This document shows positions 22,565 to 34,089 of a stretch of DNA of 64,000 nt, in pieces (the stretch's first letter is position 1; each line of letters starts with the position of its first letter). Below the pieces are notes generated by a model. It did not search any database and had not been told where the DNA came from. It saw only the letters and a list, made by a program, of their open reading frames with translations. The DNA lies in assembly GCF_029168945.1 (NCBI RefSeq), contig NC_083605.1, positions 26,797,280 to 26,861,279 of the forward strand, in the 5' to 3' direction. The stretch comes from Cannabis sativa (taxonomy: Eukaryota > Streptophyta > Magnoliopsida > Rosales > Cannabaceae). A program made the position numbers and the translations under genes.

Positions 22565-23876
22565 ATCATGGCTATTTGCAATCAAGTAATAATAGGTTTT
22601 GAAAACTTACACATAAGCTAAAACCACATACTCCTGCAACAAGGTTAGTGGATAGTTGGAAGTTGGATTTATTTAATTTTAAATAAATAAATTTCGAAAA
22701 ATTAAAATAATTAAATAAATAAATATTTATTTTTTCGAAATAAATAAAATAAATAAATAAATAAAAATATTTTTCGAAAAAAATGAAAATAAAAAAAATA
22801 AAATTAATTTTAAATTTCGAAATTATAAAAAAAATATTTAAAATTAAACCTACAATTTTGAAAAATTAGGTTTCAATTAACCTAAATATCATTTCAAAAT
22901 TTGCTAACTACTTTTAAAAAATTAAATGTTATTTTATAAATAAAAAATTAAATAAAAATTAGAAAAAATAAATTAAATATCTTTTTCAGATTTTAAATTT
23001 AATTTAAATAAATAAAATAACAAAATTTAAAAGTTAGCAAAATATCTTACCTCTATTTAAAATTACATGATTATAGTTATCTTATTTTAAATTTAAATAA
23101 GGTCAAAATATTTAAAAAAAAATTAATTTAAAAAAGTTTAATATCTGACATTAAATTTAAAAATAAGATAAGATTTAATCAAATTTAAAAAATAAGATAG
23201 ATAATTAAGCAAAAAGATAGATATTTACTAATTTCAAATTCAAATTACACTAATATCATGAATTAAATTTAAAAAATATTTAATTCATTATGATAATTAG
23301 AGTTGAATTAGCAATAGTAAGTCTATAAATACAAAACTACACAAAAAATCGGAAGTTAATTCCATGAAAAAGCATGAAAAAACGAAGAAAAACGAAAATT
23401 TTGGGAGTTGTACGGACAGTATGCCAAGCATACTGTCCGCGCGCGCGTCCCTGGGTGACAGCCGAGAAATCTCGGTGGAACAGGGGAGGTTGCAGCCTCT
23501 TGCGCGCGCGTAGGGAGGCTTCAGACATGAGATCCGCGCGCACATGAAGGGTTCAGACAGCAAACTTGTCTGAATCCGCGCGCGCGTGAGTGTGCACAGC
23601 CCCCTTATCTTTTTACGAATCTTCAATAAATCATAACTAATTCAAATTAAATCGAAATTGAGTTCTGTAAAATGGTAACTTGCTTAATTTTTTCCATACT
23701 ATCCAATAAAAATAATTCCAGAAACAAAATTTCAATTATTTTTCACGAAAATTCACAAACATCAATCAATCATCATATAACACTCAATAGAACATGAAAC
23801 CATCCAAATAACAAACAATCGTTTTAAAATCCAAATTTCATGCAAGTAAATCAATTACCATGGCTCTGAGGCCAGT
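22565..23876 (-). other. Copia-like leader with GC-rich patch; no coding capacity
   Basis: The segment is mostly AT-rich (runs of AAATAAAT and TTTCGAAA) and corresponds to about 51180-52275. A GC-rich patch at 23411-23600 carries (CG)n runs, a perfect 11-bp stem (23413-23423 with 23429-23439), CCGAG-AAAT-CTCGG at 23462-23475, and TTCAGACA/TGTCTGAA near 23551-23574. The PBS, TGGCCTCAGAGCC on the minus strand, is at 23862-23874. Confidence 0.85.
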
Positions 23877-25775
23877 TGTTGGAATTTATTTTACCAGAAT
23901 CTTAGATCTACTCATAAGTATGTTGTTTAAACACCCTAAATATGAACTTTCTAAAACGATAAATTAAACACATATAAAGTTAAGAAAACCTTACATTGAT
24001 GCAGCGGAATTAATGTCTCCTTCCACTCAGATCTCTAACCCTTGTATCCTTTCTGTAGCAGAGTATAATCAAGATCTGAGCCCGAATGTCCTTCTTCTTC
24101 AAGTTTGATCCTTCACAGTCTTCCAATCTATGATTGAGTTACTGCTTGCTGTGTGTGGGCACTTACTCTTTCACTAGGGTCGAAATTGATAAAGGGAAAA
24201 GAGAAGAGAGGGTTTTGGCCAGGTATAGAAAATGAGGAAGGCTCAGTTTTTCTGAAGAGAGAAATTTCTGTCAGAAAAGCTTATGAAAACTTGTGATTTG
24301 ACTGAGCCATCACTTTCTATTTATAGGCAACTACTAGGTTTAGGTTAAGAATTATTTGGCATTAAAATAATGAAAAAATCAATTTGAAACTCCACAATAA
24401 GTGGCCGGCCAAGGTGTGTTAGTGGGCCCCACTTGATTTTGCAGTTTTATCAAATTTTATTTCTATTTTCTCAAAAACGCCAATTTTCTAATTCTAACCT
24501 TTTAAATTCCAAAACTAATTATTTAATAACTAAAATAGATTATTAAATAATATTGTCATTTAATTTAATTATTAATTAGACATATAAAGTCCATTAATAA
24601 ATAAAGAAACCTAGAATCTCTTTTCTTTACAATTTCACCCCTGCTTAGTGAAAATTCATAAAATTAGACATAGTCTAACTTTAGAATTATAATTGATCAA
24701 TCACGAATCAATTAATGAGTCTTACAAGCAGAATGTTCTCAACTAGAATGGGGACCATGGATCTATATGCTGAGCTTCCAATAAGTGAACCAAATTTACC
24801 AAGTAAATTCCTACTTATTAATTCTTCGTTGAATCCACTCTTAGAACTTAGAATTGCACTCTCAAACTTATATAGAGCATATTATATGTTGCACGATATC
24901 AATATGCTATCTCATTTAACCATTGTTATAGTCGTATTATGATTTAAAGATCCTCTATATAGATGATCTACATCGAGATGAGATTTCTTTACCGTTCTCA
25001 CCCCTCAATGTATTTTGCCCCTTAAAACACTTAGCTACCTGTAAATGGTGTTTAGTGATCTAATAATTAGTCAGTTAAACAAGAGCTCATCCATTGACTT
25101 CTATTTGCTAAGCTCGAAGGGAATCATCACTTGACTTCTATACACCAGTAGAAGCTATAAATTCCATATTTATGTTCAGCACTCCCACTCAATCATACTA
25201 TCATGTTCCCAAAATATACGTATCACCCTGACCTAAAAGTAGGCTTAACTAATAAATCAAAGAACATGAATAGTACTCCTGAGTTGAGCCTAAGCATATC
25301 AGGATTTAGATTCTTTAAGTCATAAGATCAACTACTGATATTGACTTGGGAAGATATATATAACGGTAAGTTTGTAATATCTTAACTTAGTTGCAATATC
25401 GGTCCAATCCAATGTATACTCCATACATTCGAAACTAGTATACTTTACTAATGTCCTAGAAAGAACATAACACTTAATCCAAGTGTAAGTACACATCATC
25501 GTTGATTATCACATTAGTGTAAATCCAATAACACCGATGAAACAGGGACCAAGACTTTTGATTCATATGATGACAATCACATTCCACTGTGTTGACGACA
25601 CTGTAATTGTGAATAAACATATGATCTGGATTTAACTGATTTTGTGTGTGTGAATGTAATAAACATATTAAACCATTAGCATGTTAAATTCATGCAAATA
25701 TCAATCACTTCAAATTTCTTATATTAATAACTAATCAGATTGTAAAGAGTTTTATTTAGGGCATAAAACCCAACA
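23877..25775 (-). repeat. 5' LTR of the 3.4-kb copia-like derivative
   Basis: On the plus strand it runs TGTTGGAATTTATTTTACC...CATAAAACCCAACA, 1899 bp, similar in length to the LTRs of the 10-kb copy. Confidence 0.93.
24318..24325 (-). promoter_or_regulatory. LTR TATA box
   Basis: TATAAATA on the minus strand, at the position shared by the copia-like LTRs. Confidence 0.65.
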
Positions 25776-25780
25776 GGAAC

Positions 25781-26790
25781 AGTGAGGGGCAACCAAGGAG
25801 AGGCCAGGCATTGTTATAATATCGCAGCCCACTTGCGGGTGCTGATGGTCCGTGAGAATATTGATCCAAGGTTGGCAGAAGAAGATGAATTGGATCCCTG
25901 TGTGGTATCCAAAAAAATTGTAGAACCCATGGAAGACGTCAAGGAAGTGCAAGTATGCAACCTCGACCCTACCAAGATCCTTCGCCTGGGAAAGAGCCTA
26001 CAGCCGGAGGAGAGAGAGAAAATTATCGAAGCATTAAGGGCGGCCACAGATTTTTTTGCGTGGTGCCAAGGAGACATGACCGACATAAGTCCGCATGTGA
26101 TTACCCATGTCGTGAATGTCAATCCAAATATGCCACCAGTACAGCAGAAGCGACGTTTTCTTGACCCAATAAAGGCGGATGCCTTAGAGAAAGAAGTGGA
26201 TAAGCTGCTAGCCAATGGCCTAATCCGAGATGTGTATTACCCAAAATGGCTGGCCAATCCGGTGCTGGTGCCAAAGCCAAATGGGACATGGCGAGTATGT
26301 ATAGACTTTACCGATCTCCACAAGGCCTACCCTAAAAACTGCTTCCCCTTACCTCGGATTGACCAGATGGTGGACGCCACCTCTGGGTTTACTCTATTGT
26401 CCTTCATGGATGCCTACTCCGGCTATAACCAGATTAAGATGCACGTTGCAGATCAAGAATGCACTAGCTTCAGGACCGATAAGGGGGTATACTGGTACTT
26501 GGTCATGCCTTTCAAACTAAAAAATGTTGGTGCAACATATCAAAGAATGGTAAACCGGATGTTCAATGGCCTTCTAGGACGAAATATGGAAGTTTACGTG
26601 GACAATATGCTAGTCAAGTCTAAAGCGTGCGTGAGCCGTAGACGATCTTACAAAATGCTTCGAAGTAGTTTGGAGATATGGAATGAAACTTAACCCGAAG
26701 AAGTGCACTTTCGGGGTCAAGTCAGGGAAATTTTTGAGATTCATCGTCACCCAAAGGGGAATAGAGGCAAATCCTTAAAAAATTCAAGCC
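25781..26790 (+). pseudogene. pol: Tat reverse transcriptase, catalytic residue changed
   Basis: The frame from 25782 continues the protease C-terminus into RT: RRFLDPIKADALEKEVDKLL, NPVLVPKPNGTWRVCIDF, LPRIDQMVDATSGF, FMDAYSGYNQIKM, FRTDKGVYWYLVMPF and finally YVDNMLVKS. The family has YVDD, so the second catalytic Asp is Asn (GAT or GAC to AAT). After about 26640 the reading moves to another frame (MKLNPKKCTFGVKSGKFL), with a stop near 26776. RT would copy the element's RNA; this copy is inactive by the active-site change alone. Confidence 0.88.
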
Positions 26791-26793
26791 TTA

Positions 26794-27410
26794 TTGAACA
26801 TGCCTTCTCCTAAGAAGCACAAAGACGAGCAAAGCTTGACGGGAAAGGTTGCTGTCTTAAGCCGATTCATTTCTCGATCAACCGACAAGTGCATCCCTTT
26901 CTTTAACATTTTAAAGAAGTGCCAAAAATTTGAATGGACTGAAGAATGCAAGGAGGCATTCAGAAAAATGAAAGAGCACATGACCAAACCACTGATTCTA
27001 TCAAAGCCAGTTCATGGAGAAGACTTACTATTATACTTGGCCATCTTCGAGAACGCTGTCAGTGCAGCCCTAGTCCGGGAAGAAGAAAAATTCCAACTTC
27101 CTATGTGCTACGTCAGCAAGCGTATGATAGGGACCGAGATACGGTATCCATTGATTGAGAAGTTAGTTTTTTGCCTCCTGATGGCTTCAAGAAAGTTAAG
27201 ACCCTACTTCCAAGCTCACCCCATCAAGGTGCTAACAAACCATCCGCTTTGGCAAGTCCTACAAATGTCGGAAGCATCAGGGAGACTCCTCAAATGGGCC
27301 ATGGAATTAATTCAATTCGACATACACGACGTACCACACATTTCCATAAAGGGACAAGCCCTAACTGACTTCATAACAGAGTGCAATGAAGCAGAGGCTA
27401 GTGCAAGCAT
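26794..27410 (+). pseudogene. pol: Tat RT thumb and first RNase H
   Basis: The open stretch reads RT connection (VAVLSRFISRSTDKCIPFF, FEWTEECKEAFRKMKEHM) and a retroelement RNase H: LLLYLAIFENAVSAALVREE, CYVSKRMIGTEIRYPLIEK and VLTNHPLWQVL. The first and third catalytic acidic residues appear changed (YLAI where Y-x-D/A-S is usual; TNHP where T-D-H-P is usual). It continues without a break into the second RNase H domain. Confidence 0.8.
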
Positions 27411-28005
27411 GCCCATACCACCAACCCCGACATGGAAAATATTTGTTGACGAAGCGTCGAACGAAAACGGATCTAGAGTCGGGATAGCTATGGTATCTCC
27501 GAACGGGCTTCAACTCTAGGTGGCCCTGTGTTTCGAATTTCTAGCTTCTAACAATGAAGCTGAATATGAAGTCCTGATTGCAGGATTTAAATTAGCAAAT
27601 ACCGTGGGAGCAGCAAGAGTAGAAGTCTTCAGCGATTCACAATTGGTGGTAAACCAAGTCTTCGGAGGGTATCAAACGCGTGGAGAAAAAATGGCTGCGT
27701 ATGTAGCTATTTTCTGGGAGCTACTACAGGAGGTCACGGATTACAAAGTAGAAAGAATCCCCAGAGAAAAGAATGCTCACGCAGACTGTTTGGCCAAATT
27801 GGCATCAGACAGCGAGGTTGAGAGACTGGGGGTGGTGCCCGTCGAGCACCTCACGGAACCAAGCATTAAAGTTGAAAATACGGTGGCTACAATCGAGTCA
27901 GAGCCAAAATGGATGGACCCCATCGTCAAATACATAACCTTAGGTGAGTTGCCTCAAAAAAGGGCCCTGTCTAGAAGGATACAGTTCAAGCTCATCGATA
28001 TGTGA
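27411..28005 (+). pseudogene. pol: Second RNase H domain of the Tat lineage
   Basis: WKIFVDEASNENGSRVGIAM, NNEAEYEVLIAGFKLA, VFSDSQLVVNQV and AHADCLAKLAS form a cellular/archaeal-type RNase H with the D-E-D-D set visible. This extra domain is diagnostic of Tat/Ogre/Retand elements. A TAG stop at 27517-27519 splits it after SPNGLQL, with the same frame open on both sides, so a single substitution may be the only break inside the domain. Confidence 0.88.
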
Positions 28006-29134
28006 TGATGGATAATATTCTCTACCGAAGAGGACTCAGCATGCCGTACTTAAGGTGTGTATCGAACCTTGAAGTTAGAAAGATTATGCAAGAGGTCCAT
28101 GAAAGGCTCTGCGGAGATCATACCGTAGGTCCTAGTCTCTGAAAGAAAATATTGAGGCAAGGATACTTTTGGCCAACAATGAAAAAAGATTGTATAGACT
28201 ACGTCCTGAAATGTGATTTGTGCCAAAAGTTCGCGAACTTACCAAGAACCCCACCCAACAAGATCACCCTGATGACTAGCCCCTGGCCTTTCGCGGTGTA
28301 GGGGATAGATCTTATTGGGTCGTTACCAACAGCAAAGGGAGGGGTAAAGTATGTTATAGCAGTAGTAGACTACTTCACAAAGTGGGCAGAGGCCGAGCCA
28401 ATGAAGACTATAACTGCTAAAAAAGCACTAGACTTTGTTATCAAAAACATAGTGTGTCGATATGGTTTGCCTCATAAGATAGTCTAAGACAACGGGAAGC
28501 AGTTTGACTATGAAGAATTTACCGACTTCTGCAACCAACACAGAGTCATCAAAAGCTTCTTCGTGGGGGCAAGACCGCAAACAAATGGACAACTAGAAGC
28601 CGTTAATAAAATCCTAAAGGCCACCCTAAAGAAGAAGCTGCTGGCCTGCAAAAACAATTGGCCTAAAGAATTTCCAAGAGTGTTATGGGCCTACCGGACC
28701 ACCCCAAGAACAACAACTGGCCACTCACCATTTTCAATGGCGTACGGTTGTGAGGCCATGGTCCCAGTGGAAACACTGTTCCCATCCCATAGGAGGACGA
28801 CTTACAATCTGACAACAAACAAGGCTTTATAACAAGAGGCACTGGATCAAATCGACGAACTCCAGGATGAGTCTCAAATACAAATGGCAGCTTATCAAAA
28901 GAAGGTGGCTAAACACTTCAACTCAAAAGTGAGAAACAGGAAATTCACTATTGTTGATCTAGTCCTAAGAAGGGTCTTCCTAGCTACTTAGGAACCCAGA
29001 GTGGGGGTACTTGGGCCAAATTGGGAAGGACTGTACGAAATTGAGGACAAAATCGGTTCTAGGACCTACAACCTAAAAAAATGGACGGAACCATGGTGCC
29101 TAGGGCCTGGAATGCCGATCACCTCCGGAAGTAT
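28006..29134 (+). pseudogene. pol: Tat integrase, several stops
   Basis: The zinc-binding half shows HERLCGDH and CDLCQKF, the core shows GIDLIGSLPTAKGG, VDYFTKWAEAEPM, a D2 region reading V-stop-DNGKQFD, and ARPQTNGQLEAVNK with the catalytic Glu. WAYRTTPRTTTGHSPFSMAYG and the C-terminal KVRNRKFTIVDLVLRR, GLYEIEDKIG follow. Stops interrupt after GPSL, at FAV-stop-GIDL (Trp to TAG near 28303), at KIV-stop-DNG (near 28486), after TTNKAL and after VFLAT. The residues needed for catalysis are otherwise recognisable. Confidence 0.87.
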
Positions 29135-29513
29135 TACCAATAGTTGAAAAATAAAGTTTGTAAAAAAAATTTGTACCGAACAAATATATACAACCTCTAA
29201 CTTATTTTTGTAAAACTGAGCGACCTAAAAATTGATTTTCATGTCACTTAGGGGGGTAGTAAGGCATATCACGCGGACAAGTGTAGACAGACCAAAATTA
29301 GCAAAGTAAAAAGCTATATATATTCAAAAATAAATATAAACTGTTTGGATCTCAAAGAAAAGCTTCAAAAAGATAAATAAGGGCCTGGGAACGAGCCATA
29401 AGTGTTTCCCCTTAAGAAAAAAGAAAATAAATTTTCTTAAAGAAAGGGGAAGGACTGAATATGTTATAAAAAAAAAAAGAGAAGATAAGTGATGGTGGTG
29501 GTGAACTACTAGC
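29135..29513 (+). other. Non-coding stretch between Tat integrase and antisense gene
   Basis: It is A-rich (TAAAAAAAATTTG, a run of A at 29468-29478) with no open frame, PBS or LTR end. It probably contains the 3' ends of the convergent sense pol and antisense gene transcripts. Confidence 0.6.
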
Positions 29514-29861
29514 TTAATCAATGCGGGGTGGAAGACGAGGGCCCCTGCGCTCCTCTAACACTGCGTCAACTCTTTTCTTCTTTTCCCAGAAGCGAACAAG
29601 GACCTCTTCAGGCTTGGGATAGAAGTCAAGCTTAAGATTCTGGCCATTGGTCTGCCAAGCCATGAAAACTCTATCGTCAAAACGCTTCTTGCAGTGTTCG
29701 AAGGTAATTAAGGCTAGGAGGGCATCTCTTTTCGCCTTAGCTGCCTCCTTCTGAGTTTGCTCTTTGAACTCACGAAGCCCTTTCACTTAAACAATTAGGT
29801 TGGCTGTCGTTTGCAAATCAACTTGGTGCAGCTCTTATAGAGACTTTAGCTTGGCGGTCAA
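29514..29861 (-). pseudogene. Tat antisense gene, 3' part of last exon
   Basis: The minus strand reads KGLREFKEQTQKEAAKAKRD, FDDRVFMAWQTNGQNLKLDF, EEVLVRFWEKKKRVD and ends RGPRLPPRID-stop. It joins, in frame, the segment at 39884-40177 once the copia-like insertion and one copy of GTCAA are ignored. Two stops lie near the junction (after AKLKSL and after TTANLIV). The protein is charged and helical, probably coiled coil. Antisense genes downstream of integrase are known in Tat-lineage elements; their function is not established. Confidence 0.75.
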
Positions 29862-31774
29862 TGTTGGAAATAATTTTACCAGGATCTAGATTTACTAACA
29901 AGTATGTTGGATTAACAACCTAATATGAATTCTAAAACAATGAAAATAAACACATATAAAGTTAGAAAAACCTTACAGTGGGTGCAGCGGAATAATATGA
30001 CTCCTTCCGTTCAGATCTCTAGCCCTTGATTCCTTTCTGTAGCAGAGCATCACCAAGATCTGAACCTGGATCTTCTTTTCTCCTTCTTTGATGCAGAAAT
30101 TCCATAGTCTTCCATACTATGATTGAGATACCACTTGATGTGTGTGGGCACTACTCATCTCACAAGGATTTCGAAATTTCTCTCTATTTTTCTCTCTCAA
30201 TTTCGTGGCTTATCATGCATAGAAGAGAAGAGAACAAGGTTGCTTTATATAGGGAAAAGGGAGAGCACAACTTTCCAAATAAACAGTTTCCTCTTTTACT
30301 GTGTAATTGATTAACTGCCTTATTTAGTGTGATCCACCACTTTCCTATTATAGCTAGGCTTTGATTAGCAATTACATGGAAATTAAAAATGAAAATAATA
30401 ATTGGGAAACATAAAGGGAGTGCTCGGCCATAGAGGGAAATGGGCCTCACTTGGATTTTGCAGTTTCCTCAATTTTATTTCTATTTCTCCAAAAATGCCA
30501 TTTTTCCAATTCTAATCATTTAAATGCCAAAACTAATTATTTAATAACTAAAATAGATTATTAAATAATATTGTCATTTAAAATAATTATTAATTAGACA
30601 TACAAAGTCTCTTAATTAATAATTAAACCTAGAAACCCTTTTCTTTACGATTTCATCCTTAAACTGTGAGAATTCATAAAGTAGACACAGTCTAACTTTT
30701 AGAATTATAATTGATTAATTAAAATCAATTAACTGAGTCTTACAAGCAGTATGGCCTCAACTAGTATGGGGACCATGGGTCTATATAACCGAGCTTCCAA
30801 TAAGTCGAACCGAATTTACCAAGTAAATTCCCTAACTTATTAATTCCTCATTGAATCCACACTTAGAACTTGGAATTGCACTCTCAGTCATATAGAAACG
30901 CTCTATATGTTCCACGATATAGACACGTCATTAGTTATCCATTGTTATAACCCTAATGTGATCAATGATCCTCTATATAGATGATTTACACTGTACAGGG
31001 ATTAAATTACCGTAACACCCTACAATGTATTTTATCCTTAAAACACTTAACCCTGTATAAATGATATTTCACCTAAGTGAAATGAGATCTCCACCATTTA
31101 TCTTCGTTTGGTTAAGCTCGAAGGAAATCATCCTTTACTTCTATTTGCCAAATAGAAGCTATAGATTCCATATTTATGTTAGCGCTCCCCCACTCAATTG
31201 TATTACCGTGTTCCCAAAATGTACGTATTACCCTGATACAAAACTGGGCTTAACTAACAAATCAAAGAACACGAGTAATACTCTTGAAATTGAGCCTAAC
31301 CATATCAGGATTTCGATCATGTGATCTAGGATCAACTTATGATATTGAATTGAATAGATGTTTACGGTAAGTTTCAAAATCTAATTCAAAGTTCAATATC
31401 GGTCCATTCCAATGCATACTCCATGCATCCGATACTGGTAAACTTTGCCAATGTCCTAGAAAGGACATAACACTTTTCCAAGGTGTAAGAATACCTATCG
31501 CTGATTATACCATGTCAGTCTAAATCCAGTGTTCTGAAAAATCAGGGAATCTACTTTTGAACATATAATAAAGATTATATTCCACTGTGCTGACAACACT
31601 ATAATCTTTAACCAACTCATATGTTCTGGACTTAAAAAGAATTCATACATTATATACATATAATCATGAAATAAATCATGTGAACCATGCAACATAAAAT
31701 GTTATTTCTGATCTTTATTAATAAGTAAATCTGATTATATGAAATGAGTTTTATTTAGGGCATAAAACCCAACA
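29862..31774 (-). repeat. 3' LTR of the 10-kb copia-like element
   Basis: On the plus strand it runs TGTTGGAAATAATTTTACC...CATAAAACCCAACA and is followed by AACTCCCACTTGCAC, the inverted polypurine tract. A TATA-like box is at 30346-30352 (minus). Confidence 0.95.
30346..30352 (-). promoter_or_regulatory. Weak LTR TATA-like box
   Basis: TATAATA on the minus strand replaces TATAAATA of other copies; the 5' LTR has the same form at 38451-38457. Confidence 0.45.
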
Positions 31775-33620
31775 AACTCCCACTTGCACTAATATAAAAC
31801 AAAAAGTGCATTTGAAATAATGATTAACACCTTGATATACCAATCAAGTGTAATAGTAGTATACTCCTCGTAATGGGATCTGACAGGTTGAATTAAACAC
31901 AACCTCTTCTCCACCATTACTCTTCCTTAATCACAAAATCCTTGATAATGTGAAATTCCTCTCTATATGTCTACTCTTTTGGGATACTGGATTCTATACT
32001 TTTGGGCAACTACTCTTTCGTTATTCAGGAAGTAACCCTAGTAGTTAAGGCAAGTTGGAACACTGCCACAAATGTATAGAACTTTCCTTAGACTGAAAAA
32101 GTATCTTTCCTGCAACTTTTAACATTCAGTCTCTTTCTGGTAGACCAAGAGATTTCAGATAGGTTTTTACACTTCTCCAAAATCGCTACTCCACCCCCAA
32201 AGTAATCACCATCTCATCAGTAGACTTTCTAGCACACAGGCAAGTCACGAAATCTGATGTGGTGTAGTCTAAGAGTTTCAAAACCACCCTTATTGACTAA
32301 CATATAGTTCCTCTTCTTAATCTTAAGATTTACTTGATTGTCTTCCAATGTTCCTCTCCTGGATTATTCTGATACTTACTCATTACTCCCACTCAACAGC
32401 AGGTGTCTGGTCTAAGGCATACTAAAGCATATCTGAGACCTCTCACTGTTGATTCAAGAAATTCTTTCATGGCTTTATCTTCTCTGGAATAGTTGAAACT
32501 TTTCCTTAGATAAATATAATCTATGCTTAGAAGTTGTGAAGCTTCTATAGATTGCCATTGGAAAGAAAATGCTCTAGCATCTTATGCTTGCATTAGAGTA
32601 AGTAATTACCAGGTATACCACAAGCCATAGGTTTAGATAAACTCAAACCTACAATACTAGGAACAGGAAGTTTTGTTAAGTCCATTGAATAGACTTATTA
32701 ACGAAAATTTCCTTTCATGTCCTTGTAACAGAAAACTTTAGGTTACTCCATGTGAATGGATCAAACCATAGTTCTCTTGGCTTTCTTCTTAGTTTCTTAT
32801 CTTGACAATCCATTACTTGTTTAAACTTACAATGGATTTTAATCACTAGTGTCTTCCAAGTCATAAGAAGAGTGAGTTCCTAGAAACTCTCCCACTACGA
32901 CAAGGTACCGTGAACTATGTCAAAGAAAACTAAATGGTATAGACCTCTTCAGTTGTGTTAAGACAACAGAGACAGTGGGATCATCTTGTAAAATAAGATG
33001 ATAGAACACTTTTGGAATCAAGAAAAAAAATATCTCCTTTATTTGCTACTTTATTTTCAGATTTAGTCATTTTCTTAGAAAAATAGTATTTGTTTAAACA
33101 AACACTTTCTTATCTAATGACTATGGGATGCTCCACCCCTAATCACTTAGAATAGCTAACAAACATGCAAACCAAGGTTAGCAGTTCTAGCTTTTCTTAA
33201 GATTTCGATTAGGTCATCCATGAATCTAGTAATGATTTACATAAAGTATACAACCATTACATCATTCTGAAATTATATTACCATAGAAGGACTAAGGCAA
33301 TGACTAGTAACTAATCATCAATATGCAACTCGAATTTCTGGGGAGGTAAGTTTGGATATAATTCAAAATCAAATTAATGATCTTTGGACTGCATATCTTC
33401 TACCTTTTTCTCCACCCCTATCAGTTCGCAAGATCTTTAACCACTTACCATTGCTAGAAATTCATGAAATTTTTAAAACATTTCAAATTTCTTTTGCATA
33501 AGGTAAAATCTAGAGTGATCGTTTTAAGAATACAACGAAAACTCATATCCACCCCTGAATGTACATCCATCTACGAATGAGATGAAATTACTTTCAGTGG
33601 ATATAGGCATATTAACTCTT
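31775..33620 (-). pseudogene. Decayed copia pol (integrase to RNase H)
   Basis: Short matches to the open pol at 53878-55207 appear in the right order on the minus strand: a GGYEFS-like start near 33553, RFYLMQKKFEMF near 33513-33478, an LRTDRGG-like stretch near 33447-33416, the CGTAGTGGGAGAGTTTC segment (RRSGRVS region) near 32900-32880, and RT GLRYALVCLRPDT near 32445-32405. Stops at 32393-32395 and 32330-32332 equal those at 130-132 and 193-195. The first and last parts of pol are so eroded that only comparison reveals them. It cannot encode an enzyme. Confidence 0.82.
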
Positions 33621-34089
33621 TGCAGAGAATGATCTTGTCAAAACCACTATGAACAAGAGACAAATGCCATAGATTTATAAAAAAATGTGGTTGTATTTTT
33701 TGATGACTTAAGTTAGTTACATCAAAGAGTTCTTAGAATAGTGCAAGTGGATTCTGGTCACAGAATACTAAACTCATACAGTTTAAATCCATTGAAAGAA
33801 AATAGTTATGAAACACTTGTGAAAGTGTAACTGTATAATTAGTAATTCTCTCTTGGACTACCACTACTAATCTAACTCTATGATTTGCCTATACAAGTAG
33901 GAGATATCTAAGATTGAGGATTTATATCATTTAGGGATAGAATTCCGGGAATATAATCATATGCGTCATCCAATGATTTATAGAAAATAATTTAGAGAAA
34001 ATAAGACTTTATATGATATATAGACCATTCATCCAATGATATGTCATTAAGCTAATTCGAAATGAATAAACTAAGAGGAATTAGGATAA

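Larger units (their letters stand above)
22376..25775 (-). mobile_element. Copia-like non-autonomous element, 3.4-kb deletion derivative
   Basis: It is flanked by the 5-bp duplication GGAAC (22371-22375 and 25776-25780). On the minus strand it has a full LTR (25775 to 23877), PBS, about 1.3 kb of leader, then only the last 189 bp of the other LTR (22564 to 22376). Most of the leader, all pol sequence and the start of the 3' LTR are missing, joined at about 22564. Retention of both outer ends and the duplication shows that the loss is internal. Confidence 0.92.

Noticed and set aside
23430..23450. (CG)n runs as CpG-island promoter of a host gene
   Set aside because: They lie inside a transposon leader next to its PBS, with no downstream gene.
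30119..30314. Overlapping 63-codon frames, repeated at 38224-38419
   Set aside because: They lie in both LTRs of one young element in two frames at once; duplication of LTR sequence explains them.
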